Notes: a model not told the origin generated them from the letters alone. Positions 41,564 through 53,267 are shown, counted from the stretch's first letter. The stretch is DNA of 64,000 bases from Tessaracoccus sp. (GCF_016714275.1 NZ_JADJNP010000002.1:434001-498000), one strand, 5' to 3'. Numbers and translations are program-made.

Positions 41564-44500
41564 ATGGCCAATCTCGCGGACATTGCGGCAATTCACCTCC
41601 GACTGGGGCTTCTCGGCATCCCCCTGCCCGAGGAAGGACCGGCAGGCAAGGCCGTCGACCTCGTCCGCCCCATCCTCGCCCGGCAGCGCGAACTGAACCG
41701 ACGCCTGCAGCACCGGCTCCCCGCCGTCGACGGCCGGGTGCAGTCGTTCCTGGACGCCTACCTCGAAGGCACGGGAACCTCGCCGCAGATCCCGCGCCAG
41801 ACCCTCGTGCTCGACCAACCCGGGCTCGCCCGCGCCATGAGCCTGCCCTACGACGGCGACACCTTCACCTCCGCGCAGCTCACCAGCTACCGCCTGGTCA
41901 ACGGGATCCTGCACAACCCCGCCAACGACCGCCGCACCACCAAGGGCGTCTTTCACATCGCTGAGGGCGGCCTCCCCATCCAGGACGACAAGCTCGCCGT
42001 GCCGCGCGCCGTGTTCGGCCGCCTGCTGGAGCACGCGTTCAACCCGCCCACCGAGGCGATGGTGCTCCCCTACACCTCCAACCGGGACGACCGCCCCACG
42101 TGTTGGGCATCGCTGCTGCTGCGGCCGCTCGTCGTCCCGGAGGTTCCCGGCTACACCGGCGAGGTGCGGATGGAGACGCGCTTCTTCGCGCCGGCCACGC
42201 TCTTGGCGAACCTGGACTTCGTCGAGGGCATCTTCGGCAACGGCGGCGACCCGTACCTGCCCGAGAACGACAGCTCGCTCGACCCGACGCGGTGGACTGG
42301 TCACACCGGCTTCGTCGTGCTCGCGCCGCACCTGACGCGGCTGACGAAGAAGGAACTGGGACTCCCCCGCTGGGACGACGCGACGGAGCGGCAGCGCCGC
42401 GACGGAATGTGCTGGAAGGAAGAGGACGAGCGCTATAACGGCGGCTCCGCGTTCAAGGCTTGCGCCCGCGACGAGCGGGGCGTCATCGTCACCGTCATCG
42501 CGGACAACTACTTCGGCTACTGCAAGAAGGAGGTCAAGGCGCAGATCAGCTACGCTGCCAACCTCCTCGGCCGCGTCGAGGAGGAACACTCCGGCGGCGC
42601 TATCGCGTTCCCCCGCTACAACCTCGGCCAGACCTTCACGAGCACGTACTCGGACCCGACGTGCTGCATCGACGAGGTCATCGCCAACAATCCCGATCGC
42701 TTCGAGCAGCAGGCCGAGGGTCACGCCATCGACCTCGAACAGCCGCATATCGTCCTGGTTCCCGAGCGGACGACGTTCTCGCTCCGCGACGTCACCATCT
42801 CCTGGGAACGTGATGGCGAGGCCCAGTCGATCCCGTTGCGCGCTGACAAGACCTACGTGCTCCCCGACGGGTATCTCGTCGAGCTCATTCACCTGGCCGC
42901 CGACGGCGAACAGTGGACGCTGCTCGGCACCTCCCCCATCGCCACCTCGTGCCACAAGCCCGCCACCGTCTCGGGCGGCGGCAAGTCGGAGATCTCCAAG
43001 TCGATCACCGACGCGTTCGTCAACGGCAACGCCTACGTCAACGACTTCGCCGAGGACATCGATCTCGTCGCCGACATCGTCAACTTCGACTTCTCCTCCC
43101 GCTTCGCGGAGCCTTCCCAGGGCGACTCCCGGCCGCTTCTCTCCGACGAGCGCAGCGTGGGTTCCGTCATCAAGCTGCTGACGCCCAGCTCGTCGTACAC
43201 CGCTGAATACAACGAGTGGCTGACGAGCATCCCGCACCACATCAAGGAGCTCGTGTTCGTCGTCAAGCGGTTCTACCGCCCGGAATGGGGCGACGACTGG
43301 CCGAGTCACTTCACCGTCGGCCGGATCAACGGCCGGGCGGGGCATGCGCTGCGGCTCGACGGCGAGAAGATCGTCGTGAACATGCTGCGGGTCGGCTTCG
43401 CGCCCGACGGTTCGTGGCGCCTCTTCGGGCTCCGCCACGACTTCCACCCGGCGGCGAAGGTGCAGACCGAGGACGACATCACCGCCAGCATGGTGGTGCC
43501 GGGTGAGGTCGCGGGACGGGTCGACGGCCTGTCGCGTAAGTACGTGGCCAACTGCGAACAGCTGCTGTTCCAGCGCCCCGACGACGCGATCCACCGCGGC
43601 TACGACAAGCAGGCAGAGGCCGACATCGCCGCGGGCGCGTTCCTCAGCAACTTCGCCCCGCTGGCCCGCGAGGACGCCCGAGCCATCGCCGACGACGCGG
43701 TCGCCTTCTCGAAGTTCACACGGCCGATGCAGACGCTGATCCGCACGGTCGCCGATGGCGAGGGCGGCGCGCCCTACTTCGTCAGCTCCGCGCATCCGCG
43801 CATCGTGAACGGCGCGCCGTCGAAGAATCCGCGCTACCTCCAAGTCCGGCCCGACATCTCCCGCCCGCGGGAGACCGCCGTCGCTGAGATGGCCGCCCGG
43901 CTGCATCGCCGCCTGCCGCTGGACGCCGCGCTGCGGCTCCCCGTCGACGTCGTTGCCGCCGGCCGCCGCAACAACGCCGCCGAGGCCGGTGTGCCGCCCC
44001 TCTGCTGCTACGCGCCGCTGCACTACATGGAGCTGCCCGAGCTGTTCATGGAGTTCATCTCCTCGATGACCGGCAAGTCCCCGTCGACAACAGGCGCCGG
44101 CTCCGAGGGTGCGATGACGAAGGGTCCGTTCAACGCCCTCGCCTCTGTCATCGACCTCAACGCCGCCTTCCTGTCGTTCGCCCTCACTGGATACGACGGC
44201 TGGCTGTCGTCCGCAGGCGTCATCGGGCCGAACGTCCGGGTCGACCACGACATCTCACTGCTCGTGCCCGAGGTTTTCTCCCGGATGAGCCCCGCCGAGC
44301 GCTCTGCGGCGAACCTGATCGCTGAGGGCGCGCTGGAACGCGTCGAGGACTTCGAGCTGGACGGCGAGGTGATCGAGGCGAGCCGCCTCGGCTACCGCAT
44401 GACCGCGAAGTTCCAGTCCAAGTATTTCGGCCGCATCTTCATGCACCCGCACGTGGTGTTCTCGGAGAACATGCTGCGCCCCGAGCTGCAGGACACCGAG

Positions 44501-44941
44501 ACCTACGCCGAGTCGGTGCGCACCATCGTGACGACTCACCAGCGCGTCGCCCAGTCCTACCTGGACGACGGCACGGCCGCGCTGGCGGTCCCGCCGGTGA
44601 AGGCGCTGCTGGAGATCATGGCGACCGGCTCTTCGGATGGCATGACGCTGCGCGACCCTGCGTTCCGGGCCATGTTCGACCGCGAGCAGGTGCTGGCGTC
44701 CGACTGGTACCGGGACCGGCTCGCGGCCCAGGCGGCGTCGATCGCCCTGCACGCCGAACGCACGGTGGGCTCGATGAAACGGTTCCTTGACGAGCCGACC
44801 AACGCGCCCGCGGCCGAACGACTCGGCATCGCCGAGCGGATCGTCTCGATGCAGGCCACGCTCGCCCACTACTCGTCTGACGCAGCGGCCGACGAGCTCA
44901 GCGGCACGCTCGGCCGACAGGTCAACTGGCGCTTGGCATAG
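41564..44941 (+). CDS. Pyrophosphate-type phosphoenolpyruvate carboxykinase (PEP carboxytransphosphorylase)
   Basis: 1,125 residues, about twice the size of ATP- or GTP-PEPCK. That is the size of the PPi-dependent enzyme described from propionibacteria and Entamoeba, which interconverts PEP + CO2 + Pi and oxaloacetate + PPi. The segment CHKPATVSGGGKSEISKSI (about residues 464-482) resembles the PEPCK kinase loop but has GGGKSE in place of a Walker A, as expected when PPi replaces a nucleotide. The rest (PTCWASLLLRPLVVPEVPG, ICHKP-flanking regions, SSMTGKSPSTTGAGSEGAM with a second glycine-rich loop) fits no other enzyme I know. The identification rests on size, motif and taxon, so it is good but not certain. 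In propionibacteria it links the Wood-Werkman (propionate) cycle to gluconeogenesis. Confidence 0.78.
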   Translation: MANLADIAAIHLRLGLLGIPLPEEGPAGKAVDLVRPILARQRELNRRLQHRLPAVDGRVQSFLDAYLEGTGTSPQIPRQTLVLDQPGLARAMSLPYDGDTFTSAQLTSYRLVNGILHNPANDRRTTKGVFHIAEGGLPIQDDKLAVPRAVFGRLLEHAFNPPTEAMVLPYTSNRDDRPTCWASLLLRPLVVPEVPGYTGEVRMETRFFAPATLLANLDFVEGIFGNGGDPYLPENDSSLDPTRWTGHTGFVVLAPHLTRLTKKELGLPRWDDATERQRRDGMCWKEEDERYNGGSAFKACARDERGVIVTVIADNYFGYCKKEVKAQISYAANLLGRVEEEHSGGAIAFPRYNLGQTFTSTYSDPTCCIDEVIANNPDRFEQQAEGHAIDLEQPHIVLVPERTTFSLRDVTISWERDGEAQSIPLRADKTYVLPDGYLVELIHLAADGEQWTLLGTSPIATSCHKPATVSGGGKSEISKSITDAFVNGNAYVNDFAEDIDLVADIVNFDFSSRFAEPSQGDSRPLLSDERSVGSVIKLLTPSSSYTAEYNEWLTSIPHHIKELVFVVKRFYRPEWGDDWPSHFTVGRINGRAGHALRLDGEKIVVNMLRVGFAPDGSWRLFGLRHDFHPAAKVQTEDDITASMVVPGEVAGRVDGLSRKYVANCEQLLFQRPDDAIHRGYDKQAEADIAAGAFLSNFAPLAREDARAIADDAVAFSKFTRPMQTLIRTVADGEGGAPYFVSSAHPRIVNGAPSKNPRYLQVRPDISRPRETAVAEMAARLHRRLPLDAALRLPVDVVAAGRRNNAAEAGVPPLCCYAPLHYMELPELFMEFISSMTGKSPSTTGAGSEGAMTKGPFNALASVIDLNAAFLSFALTGYDGWLSSAGVIGPNVRVDHDISLLVPEVFSRMSPAERSAANLIAEGALERVEDFELDGEVIEASRLGYRMTAKFQSKYFGRIFMHPHVVFSENMLRPELQDTETYAESVRTIVTTHQRVAQSYLDDGTAALAVPPVKALLEIMATGSSDGMTLRDPAFRAMFDREQVLASDWYRDRLAAQAASIALHAERTVGSMKRFLDEPTNAPAAERLGIAERIVSMQATLAHYSSDAAADELSGTLGRQVNWRLA

Positions 44942-46064
44942 CCACCTCCTTCGGTCTCCGACGTCGCGGCAGGCTGAACAGCCCGTCGTCACCGAGATCG
45001 AGCCAGCCGCCGTCGACGAGGGCGTGCGCGTGCGCCAGCGCGTCGAGGAGGGACTGCCCCGTCCTGCGGGCGATCTCAGCCGGCGTCACGGACTCGCGCG
45101 GTGCGAGCGCCTCCCGGACCTCCAACAGCGGTCGCTGCAGGGAGTCGAGGGGGCGCCGGTCGCCCCTGCCGTCGGGTTCCCGCGACGGATCGAGAGGCGC
45201 GATCGCCTGGGCGATCTCCTCCGCCGACGTGACGAGGACGGCCTCGCCCTCCCGGATCAGCCGGTGAGGCGTGGCCGAGAGCGACGACGTGATGGGCCCA
45301 GGGACGGCCAGGACGGGGCGGGCGAGCTCGCCGGCCCAGGTCGCCGTGTTCTTGGCTCCGGATCGTGCGGCCGCCTCCACCACGACGACCGCCTCAGCCA
45401 GAGCGGCGATCATCCGGTTCCTCGCCAGGAAGGCGTGCTTCGATGGCCTGACGCCGGGTGGGGTCTCCGAGATCAGGCAGCCCGATCGAGCGACGGCATC
45501 GGCGAGCCGACGATTGGCAGCCGGGTACGGGTCGTCGACGCCGCCTGCGAGCACCGCGATGGTGCGCCCGTCGACGCCCAACGCGCCCCTGTGCGCGGCC
45601 GCATCGATGCCGTAGGCGAGCCCGGAGACCACGCAGCGGCCCTCCACCGCGAGGTCTGCCGCCAGCGTGACAGCGGCGTGATCGCCGTAGCTCGTGCAGG
45701 CCCGAGCACCGACGACCGCAACCGCCCCCGCGAGGCCCTCAACCGGCCCGCCCCGCACCCAGAGCCCCGCAGGCTCGCCGCCCATTCCGCCGACCTGGAC
45801 CTCGGCGAGCGAGCCGAGGCGCGCGGGCCATTCGTCGTCGCCGGGGACGAGGAAGCGGGCGCCGCAGGCCTTGGTCGCTCGCTCCAGAGCGTCGAGGTCG
45901 ACCGTCGCGGCGCGTCGCCCGAAGGCCGTCTCCTCGCCCTCGGCCAGCAACCCCGCCCACAGCGCCTCCGCACCGAACTCGGCGAGGGTGTGGCCCAGCA
46001 GGGGTGAGCCCCAGGTGCCCAAGGCGCAGAGACCCATCCGCGTCCTTCGTTCCTGCGCGCTCAT
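44922..46064 (-). CDS. dprA: DNA-processing protein DprA/Smf
   Basis: 380 residues. Rossmann-like core with VVGARACTSYGDHAA, VVSGLAYGIDAAAHRGAL, VEAAARSGAKNTATWAGELA and VLAVPGPITSSLSATPHRLI, and a C-terminal winged-helix (about the last 65 residues). Loads RecA on incoming ssDNA in transformation. The ATG overlaps the comM stop (ATGA). Its 3' end overlaps the PEPCK gene by 20 bp tail to tail. Confidence 0.94.
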   Translation of the reverse strand: MSAQERRTRMGLCALGTWGSPLLGHTLAEFGAEALWAGLLAEGEETAFGRRAATVDLDALERATKACGARFLVPGDDEWPARLGSLAEVQVGGMGGEPAGLWVRGGPVEGLAGAVAVVGARACTSYGDHAAVTLAADLAVEGRCVVSGLAYGIDAAAHRGALGVDGRTIAVLAGGVDDPYPAANRRLADAVARSGCLISETPPGVRPSKHAFLARNRMIAALAEAVVVVEAAARSGAKNTATWAGELARPVLAVPGPITSSLSATPHRLIREGEAVLVTSAEEIAQAIAPLDPSREPDGRGDRRPLDSLQRPLLEVREALAPRESVTPAEIARRTGQSLLDALAHAHALVDGGWLDLGDDGLFSLPRRRRPKEVAMPSAS

Positions 46065-47593
46065 GCCGCCCTCTTCAGCTCTCCCTGACGCAGATGCAGC
46101 GCCGCCCTGACCTCGCGCTCGCCCGGCCTGCCAAGGCCCGTCATGTCGGCGATCGTCCACGCCACCTTCAGTACCTTGTCGACGCCGCGCAGGCTGATCT
46201 GCCCGCGCTGGAGGGCGCCGTTCAGCATCCCGAGGTCCTCGGGCAGCGGCAGCTGCTGGCGAAGGTGTGGCCCGGGCACCTCCCCGTTCGTCGTCCACGG
46301 TGTGTCGCGCAGCCGCCGCGCCTGCCGGTCCCGCGCCTCCAAGACGCGCTGCAGCACCGCGGCACTGGACTCGGGACGCGGCTCGTCGACCTCGAGGAGC
46401 ACTCGGTTGACGCCCGCCATCTGATGGCGGATGTCCACCCTGTCCAGGATGGGGCCGCTGATCCGCTCCTGGTACTTGCGCACCCGGATGGGATCGCACC
46501 GGCACTCCGCACCGGCGACCCCGTGGTAACCGCAGGGACACGGATTGGACGCCAGCACCAACTGGAACCGTGCGGGAAACCGCGCGGTGGCACGCGCCCT
46601 GCTCACCGTGATCCAGCCGTTCTCCAGCGGTGTGCGCAGGGCATCCAGCTTCGGCCCGAAGTCTGGACATTCATCCAAGAAGAGCACCCCGCGATGCGCG
46701 AGCGAGATCGCGCCAGGACGGATCTCGCCGGAGCCACCGCCGACCAGCGCCACGGGCGTGACCGAATGATGTGGATCCGCGAAGGGCGGCCGCTGAACGA
46801 GGCCGTCCAACGCGCGACCCGCCAGCGAGTGCACCGCCGACACCTCGACCGCCTCCTCCACCGTCAGGTCCGGCAGGATCGACGGCAGCCGGGACGCGAG
46901 CATGGTCTTTCCCACGCCCGGCGCGCCGCTCAGGAACAGATGATGCCGCCCGGCAGCTGCCACCTCCAGGGCGAACTTGCCGTCCTCGTGACCCATCACG
47001 TCCGCGAGGTCCGGCGCGTAGCCGTCGTCGGCCTCGACCAACGGCGACGACGCGTCGGCCGCCTCCACCGGATTGTCGACCCGCTTGCCGTTCAGCAGCG
47101 CGGCCACCTCCTCCAGCCGCCCTGCGCCCCACACCGTCAGCCCCGGAACAAGGGCGGCCTCGGCCTGCTGCCCGGCCGGGACGATCGCACGTTCGAAGCC
47201 TGCCCGCGCCGCCGCGAGCATCGCAGGCAGCACGCCGCGGACCTTGCGCACACGGCCGTCCAGACTGAGCTCGCCCAGCAGCACCGTCGATCCCAGCAAT
47301 CCCTGCCGGATGCCGCCCTCAGCCGCCATGATGGCCACCGCGATCGCGACGTCATAGTGCGAGCCCATCTTCGGCAGGCTCGCCGGCGACAGGTTGATCG
47401 TCACCAGCTGCGGCGGCCACGGCAGCTCACTGGCAACCACCGCCGCCTTGACCCTGTCCTTCGCCTCGGACAGCGACTTGTCCGGCAGCCCCACGAGCTG
47501 TGTGCGCGGGAGCCCGCCACCCTTCGCGGCCTCCACCTCGACCGGGACGCCGTCGATGCCCGACAACGCCACCGACCATGCCGACGCACGCAC
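46061..47593 (-). CDS. comM: ComM/YifB family Mg-chelatase-like AAA ATPase
   Basis: 510 residues. N-terminal Lon-like fold (LVTINLSPASLPKMGSHYDV), Walker A SGAPGVGKTMLASRLP, Walker B GVLFLDECPDFG, a zinc-type CPCGYHGVAGAECRC, and a C-terminal Mg_chelatase_C domain. Helicase promoting branch migration during transformation in studied species. GTG 47593 was chosen: GAGGAA precedes it, and it shares one base with the yraN stop (TAGTG). Confidence 0.93.
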   Translation of the reverse strand: MRASAWSVALSGIDGVPVEVEAAKGGGLPRTQLVGLPDKSLSEAKDRVKAAVVASELPWPPQLVTINLSPASLPKMGSHYDVAIAVAIMAAEGGIRQGLLGSTVLLGELSLDGRVRKVRGVLPAMLAAARAGFERAIVPAGQQAEAALVPGLTVWGAGRLEEVAALLNGKRVDNPVEAADASSPLVEADDGYAPDLADVMGHEDGKFALEVAAAGRHHLFLSGAPGVGKTMLASRLPSILPDLTVEEAVEVSAVHSLAGRALDGLVQRPPFADPHHSVTPVALVGGGSGEIRPGAISLAHRGVLFLDECPDFGPKLDALRTPLENGWITVSRARATARFPARFQLVLASNPCPCGYHGVAGAECRCDPIRVRKYQERISGPILDRVDIRHQMAGVNRVLLEVDEPRPESSAAVLQRVLEARDRQARRLRDTPWTTNGEVPGPHLRQQLPLPEDLGMLNGALQRGQISLRGVDKVLKVAWTIADMTGLGRPGEREVRAALHLRQGELKRAA

Positions 47594-47961
47594 TATTCCT
47601 CGATCCCGCGCGCGTGGACAAGCTCGGGGTCTGCTCCCGGCCGCCACAGAAGGCCGACGGCGTCGACCCGCAGCCTCCGCGCGGAGGTGCCGGCCTGGCG
47701 GGCGAAGATGGCAGCGAGATGCCGCAGCGTCCGCACCTTCGCGTACGTGATCGCCTCCAACGGCGAGCCGTAACCCGTGCCGGACCGGCTCTTCACCTCC
47801 ACGACCACGACCGCGTCTGCCTCCGGGTCATACGCGACGATGTCCGCCTCGCCCTCGCGACACCGCCAATTGCGCGCCAGCACCTGCCAGCCCAGGTTCT
47901 CTATGTACTCAACCGCGCGGTCCTCCCCGCGACGGCCGAACGCCATCTTCTTGGTTTCCAT
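47593..47961 (-). CDS. yraN: YraN / UPF0102 family nuclease-like protein
   Basis: 122 residues. GRRGEDRAVEYIENLGWQVL, WRCREGEADIVAYDPEADAV and VVVVEVKSRSGTGYGSPLEA give the PD-(D/E)xK-like core (GEADIV...EVKxR). Start ATG 47961 follows AGGGTGG; GTG 47970 is open. Function is not established. Confidence 0.92.
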   Translation of the reverse strand: METKKMAFGRRGEDRAVEYIENLGWQVLARNWRCREGEADIVAYDPEADAVVVVEVKSRSGTGYGSPLEAITYAKVRTLRHLAAIFARQAGTSARRLRVDAVGLLWRPGADPELVHARGIEE

Positions 47962-48028
47962 GGCCACCACCCTTCACAGGGCGTAGTGGCAAACGCGCGG
48001 CCAGTTTGCCGCTTATCCACAGGCGGGT

Positions 48029-48352
48029 TCAGGAGGCGGGGCGGTCGCCCTCGGGGACCTGAAGGTCCGAGTGCACGATCTCCTCGATAGAGACGTCGCG
48101 GAAGGTCAGCACCTTCGCCGACTTCACAAAACGCGCGGGCCGGTACATATCCCACACCCAGGCGTCGCCCATCGATACCTCGTAATAGACGTCGCCACCC
48201 TCGGTGCGGACCTTCAGGTCAACCGCGTTGCAGAGATAGAACCGGCGCTCGGTCTCCACCGCGTAGGTGAAGATGCCGACGACGTCCTTGTACTCGCGGT
48301 AGAGGTCAAGCTCCAGCTTGCTCTCGTACTGTTCCAGGTCTTCGGCACTCAT
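48029..48352 (-). CDS. DUF2469 family protein
   Basis: 107 residues starting MSAEDLEQYESKLELDLYRE, very typical of actinobacterial DUF2469, which sits next to rnhB. YDMYRPARFVK-type segment and ICNAVDLKV-type strand are present as WDMYRPARFV and LCNAVDLKV. The start overlaps the rnhB stop (ATGA). Unknown function. Confidence 0.93.
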   Translation of the reverse strand: MSAEDLEQYESKLELDLYREYKDVVGIFTYAVETERRFYLCNAVDLKVRTEGGDVYYEVSMGDAWVWDMYRPARFVKSAKVLTFRDVSIEEIVHSDLQVPEGDRPAS

Positions 48353-48981
48353 GATCCGATTAGCCTAGCGCTTCGCACGACGTTGTCGAAGCACCACCTG
48401 TGGATGGGCGACGGTCCGTGCTCGTCCAGCGCCGCCTGGTGCGCGCTCGTGCAATATCCCTTGTGCACGGCGAACCCGTACTGGGGATAGTCGGCGTCGT
48501 AGCCGACCATGATCCTGTCCCTCGTGACCTTCGCGACGATCGACGCCGCGCTGACGCACGCCGCCACCTTGTCGCCCTTCCACATCGCGACCCCCGGAAC
48601 CCCGAGCCCGTCGACGGGGAACCCGTCGGTGATCACGAAGTTCGCCGCGACGTCGAGCCGCCCGACGGCGCGACGGAGCCCATGCAGGTCCGCCTGATGC
48701 ATGCCGAGTGCATCGCACTCGGCGGGCTCGATGAGCGCCCACGCGACGGCGACCGCCGTGGCGAGGATCTGGTCGTACATGCGTGCTCTCGTGGCGGCGG
48801 TGAGGGCCTTGGAGTCGTCGAGACCGGCGATCGGGCGCGCGGGGTCGAGGATCGCGGCCGCAGCCACCAGCGGGCCGGCACAGGCACCGCGGCCCGCTTC
48901 GTCGGCTCCCGCCACGGGCCCGAGGCCCGCGCGGGCGACGGCACGCTCGTAGCTGTAGGCACCCCGGCCCAGACGGATCAT
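48349..48981 (-). CDS. rnhB: Ribonuclease HII
   Basis: 210 residues. Catalytic DEGR-type motif GADEAGRGACAGPLVAAA (DEAGRG), GLDDSKALTAATRARM, and the third acidic site in NFVITDGFPVDG. Removes ribonucleotides from DNA and RNA primers. The ATG overlaps the lepB stop. Confidence 0.96.
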   Translation of the reverse strand: MIRLGRGAYSYERAVARAGLGPVAGADEAGRGACAGPLVAAAAILDPARPIAGLDDSKALTAATRARMYDQILATAVAVAWALIEPAECDALGMHQADLHGLRRAVGRLDVAANFVITDGFPVDGLGVPGVAMWKGDKVAACVSAASIVAKVTRDRIMVGYDADYPQYGFAVHKGYCTSAHQAALDEHGPSPIHRWCFDNVVRSARLIGS

Positions 48982-49760
48982 CAGCAGCCAGTCTCCACGT
49001 GGGTGAGGACCGGCTTCTCCGGCGCCTTGCCCTCGGCGGCCGGAACGTGAGCATAGGTCGGCGGCAGCTGGAACGTGGCCAGCCGGTTGAGCGGCGCGAC
49101 GATCGCGACCGAGGCGCCTACGACGTTCTTGACGGGCACAAACGCGCTCATCCCCGGGTTCTGCGACACGTCGCCCAGCTTGCAGCGCGAGTCCCGCGAG
49201 GCGTTGCGGTGGTCGCCCATCACAAAGATGCGGTCCTTGGGAACAACGATGTCGAACGGCACCGTTGCCGCGGCGACCTGCATGCCGTCTTCGGAGAACA
49301 GGTACGGCGTCTCGTCGAGGACCTCGCCGTTGACTTCGATCTCGAAGTCCTCCGTGGTGCGCACGTGATCTCCCGGCATGCCGATCACGCGCTTGATCAG
49401 GTGCTCGGTTCCCGAGTTGGGCAGGACGCCGACGAACTCCAGCGCCTGCTTGACGGGGTTGTCCTCTGGCGGGCTGGGGTCCAGCCAGTTGCCAGGATCC
49501 TCGAAGACGACGACATCGCCCCGCTGGAAGCCGCCGAACTTGGCGACGAGCACCCGGTCGTTCACCTCGAGCGTGTGCTCCATGGAGCCGGAAGGAATGA
49601 TGAACATCTGCCCGACGAACGTGCGGATCAGCGTCGCGATGACCACCGCACCCACGATGACGAGGAGGCTCTCGGTCAGCCAGCCGAGGACACGACGACC
49701 GGCGCTGGGCGGCGTCGGTTGCGATTCCGCGCGCTCGGACGGCTCGGTCACTTGGTCCAC
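48981..49760 (-). CDS. lepB: Signal peptidase I
   Basis: 259 residues. One N-terminal membrane anchor (LLVIVGAVVIATLIRTFVG), catalytic Ser in FIIPSGSMEHTL, catalytic Lys in LIKRVIGMPGDHV, and the box E motif VMGDHRNASRDSR. Cleaves Sec signal peptides at the outer membrane face. It lies between rplS and rnhB, the standard actinobacterial order. Confidence 0.96.
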   Translation of the reverse strand: MDQVTEPSERAESQPTPPSAGRRVLGWLTESLLVIVGAVVIATLIRTFVGQMFIIPSGSMEHTLEVNDRVLVAKFGGFQRGDVVVFEDPGNWLDPSPPEDNPVKQALEFVGVLPNSGTEHLIKRVIGMPGDHVRTTEDFEIEVNGEVLDETPYLFSEDGMQVAAATVPFDIVVPKDRIFVMGDHRNASRDSRCKLGDVSQNPGMSAFVPVKNVVGASVAIVAPLNRLATFQLPPTYAHVPAAEGKAPEKPVLTHVETGC

Positions 49761-49838
49761 ATCAGGCCCTTCATCGATAGCTCAGGCTCACTCGCCGTCC
49801 CGAGCATACCGCCCGGATCCGACAGGTCCGGAAACGGC

Positions 49839-49893
49839 GAACCGCCGGGCGAGAGGACTCGATCCCGGCGGTTCCGCACCTCTGGAGAGGTGC
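49839..49893 (-). terminator. Tandem hairpins behind rplS
   Basis: GAACCGCCGGG (49839-49849) pairs with 49864-49874; next to it GCACCTC/GAGGTGC (49876-49893). On the minus strand they follow the rplS stop within 6 nt. No clear T-run. They may reduce read-through into lepB. Confidence 0.55.
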
Positions 49894-49898
49894 GAAGC

Positions 49899-50246
49899 TC
49901 AGCGCTTCTCCTTGATCTTCGCAGCCTTGCCGCGCAGTCCACGGAGGTAGTACAGCTTGGCGCGACGCACGTCGCCACGACGCTCGACCTCGATCTTCTC
50001 GATGATCGGAGAGTTCAGCGGGAAGGTGCGCTCGACGCCCACGCCGAAGCTCACCTTGCGGACCGTGAAGGCCTCCTGCACGTCACTGGCGTTGCGCGCG
50101 ATGACGACGCCCGCGAACACCTGGACACGCGAGCGCGTGCCCTCGATGACGCGCACGTGCACCTTGACGGAATCGCCGGCGCGGAAGTCCGGGATGTCGT
50201 CGCGCAGCGCTGCCTTGTTGATGTCTTTGATCAACTGATGGGTCAT
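49899..50246 (-). CDS. rplS: 50S ribosomal protein L19
   Basis: 115 residues. IPDFRAGDSVKVHVRVIEGT, VQVFAGVVIARN, FTVRKVSFGVGVERTFPLNS and RRAKLYYLRGLRGKAAKIKE are diagnostic of L19. Own promoter predicted at 50375-50383. Confidence 0.98.
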   Translation of the reverse strand: MTHQLIKDINKAALRDDIPDFRAGDSVKVHVRVIEGTRSRVQVFAGVVIARNASDVQEAFTVRKVSFGVGVERTFPLNSPIIEKIEVERRGDVRRAKLYYLRGLRGKAAKIKEKR

Positions 50247-50374
50247 GGATGTTCACCCTTTCCGTCAGTGCCACAGGTCACCGCGGTGTTCGTCTCTCCC
50301 AAGCCAGTACAGACGATCCCCCCGTGGCAGGAGCTGCGTGATTTGGGGCCGCCCGGAACGGGCAGCGAGAAGAA

Positions 50375-50383
50375 ATTATGCCA
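50375..50383 (-). promoter_or_regulatory. Extended -10 promoter of rplS
   Basis: The minus strand reads TGGCATAAT (in TCTGGCATAAT), an extended -10; no clear -35. The rpsP promoter has nearly the same element, TCTGGCACAAT (56204-56212). The leader would be about 120 nt. Confidence 0.5.
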
Positions 50384-50422
50384 GACGGCGCGACCCCCGG
50401 GAAATCCGGGGGCCGCGCCGTC
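50384..50422 (-). terminator. Terminator hairpin behind sdhB
   Basis: Arms 50384-50400 and 50406-50422 pair over 16 of 17 positions, loop GAAAT. It lies 84 nt after the sdhB stop on the minus strand and directly in front of the rplS -10. There is no long T-run. Confidence 0.65.
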
Positions 50423-50505
50423 GGAGTGTGAGGTTTCGGTGCGAACTCGCCGAGCGGCTCGTCCTTACTCAACCTGACTCTTGTCCGGCTGACGCCGGGC
50501 AGAAC

Positions 50506-51263
50506 TCACTTCCCGTCGCGCTTGAACATCGCCGCGATGAGATCGCGGTTCAGCTGAGCGATGGACTCCAGCGGGATGCCCTTCGGGCAGACCGCGGCGC
50601 ACTCACCAATGTTGGTGCAGTTGCCGAAGCCCTCCTCGTCGTGCTGCGCCACCATCGACTTCACCCGGCGGTACCGCTCGGGCTGGCCTTGCGGAAGCAT
50701 GGCCAGGTGCGTGATCTTCGCCGACGTGAACAGCATGGCGGAGCTGTTCGGGCACGCCGCGACGCAGGCGCCGCAGCCGATGCACGTGGCGTTGTCGAAG
50801 GCGATGTCGGCCTCACGCTTGGGCGCGGGGGTCGAGTGCGCCTCGGGTGCCGCGCCCGTGTTCGACGAGATGAAGCCGCCGGCCTGGATGATCCGGTCGA
50901 AGGCGGTGCGGTCGACGACGAGGTCCTTGATCACAGGGAAGGACCCCGCGCGCCATGGCTCGATGTCGATCGTGGCGCCGTCCTCGAACGAGCGCATGTG
51001 CAGCTGACACGTCGTCGTCGGCACCGGAGACTCACCCCGGCCGTGAGCGCTGCCGTTGATGACGACACCGCACATGCCGCAGATGCCCTCGCGGCAGTCG
51101 TGGTCGAACGCAACGGGCTCCTGGTTGTCGGCCGTGAGGCTCTCGTTGAGCAGATCGAGCATCTCCAGGAAGGACATGTCCTCAGACACGCCGTCGAGGT
51201 TGTACTCGACCATCCGGCCGGCGGCGTTGGCGTTCGCCTGGCGCCAGATACGTAGCTTGAGCT

Positions 51264-51267
<4 letters not shown>
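50506..51267 (-). CDS. sdhB: Succinate dehydrogenase/fumarate reductase iron-sulfur subunit
   Basis: 253 residues. [2Fe-2S] site DHDCREGICGMCGVVING plus TTTCQLHM; [4Fe-4S]/[3Fe-4S] ferredoxin sites CIGCGACVAACPNSS and CTNIGECAAVCPKGI. GTG 51267 overlaps the sdhA stop (GTGA) and follows GGAG by 6 nt. Third gene of sdhCAB. Confidence 0.96.

Positions 51268-53263
<1,996 letters not shown>

Positions 53264-53267
<4 letters not shown>

Noticed and set aside
41531..44248. Very long open frame (about 900 codons) on the minus strand opposite the PEPCK gene
   Set aside because: GC-rich antisense shadow: Arg/Val/Gly/Leu-rich low-information protein without motifs, fully inside a well-supported gene.
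44922..47593. Functional natural-competence system inferred from dprA and comM
   Set aside because: Both genes are common in non-competent actinobacteria and no uptake genes (comEA/comEC, pili) are in the window.
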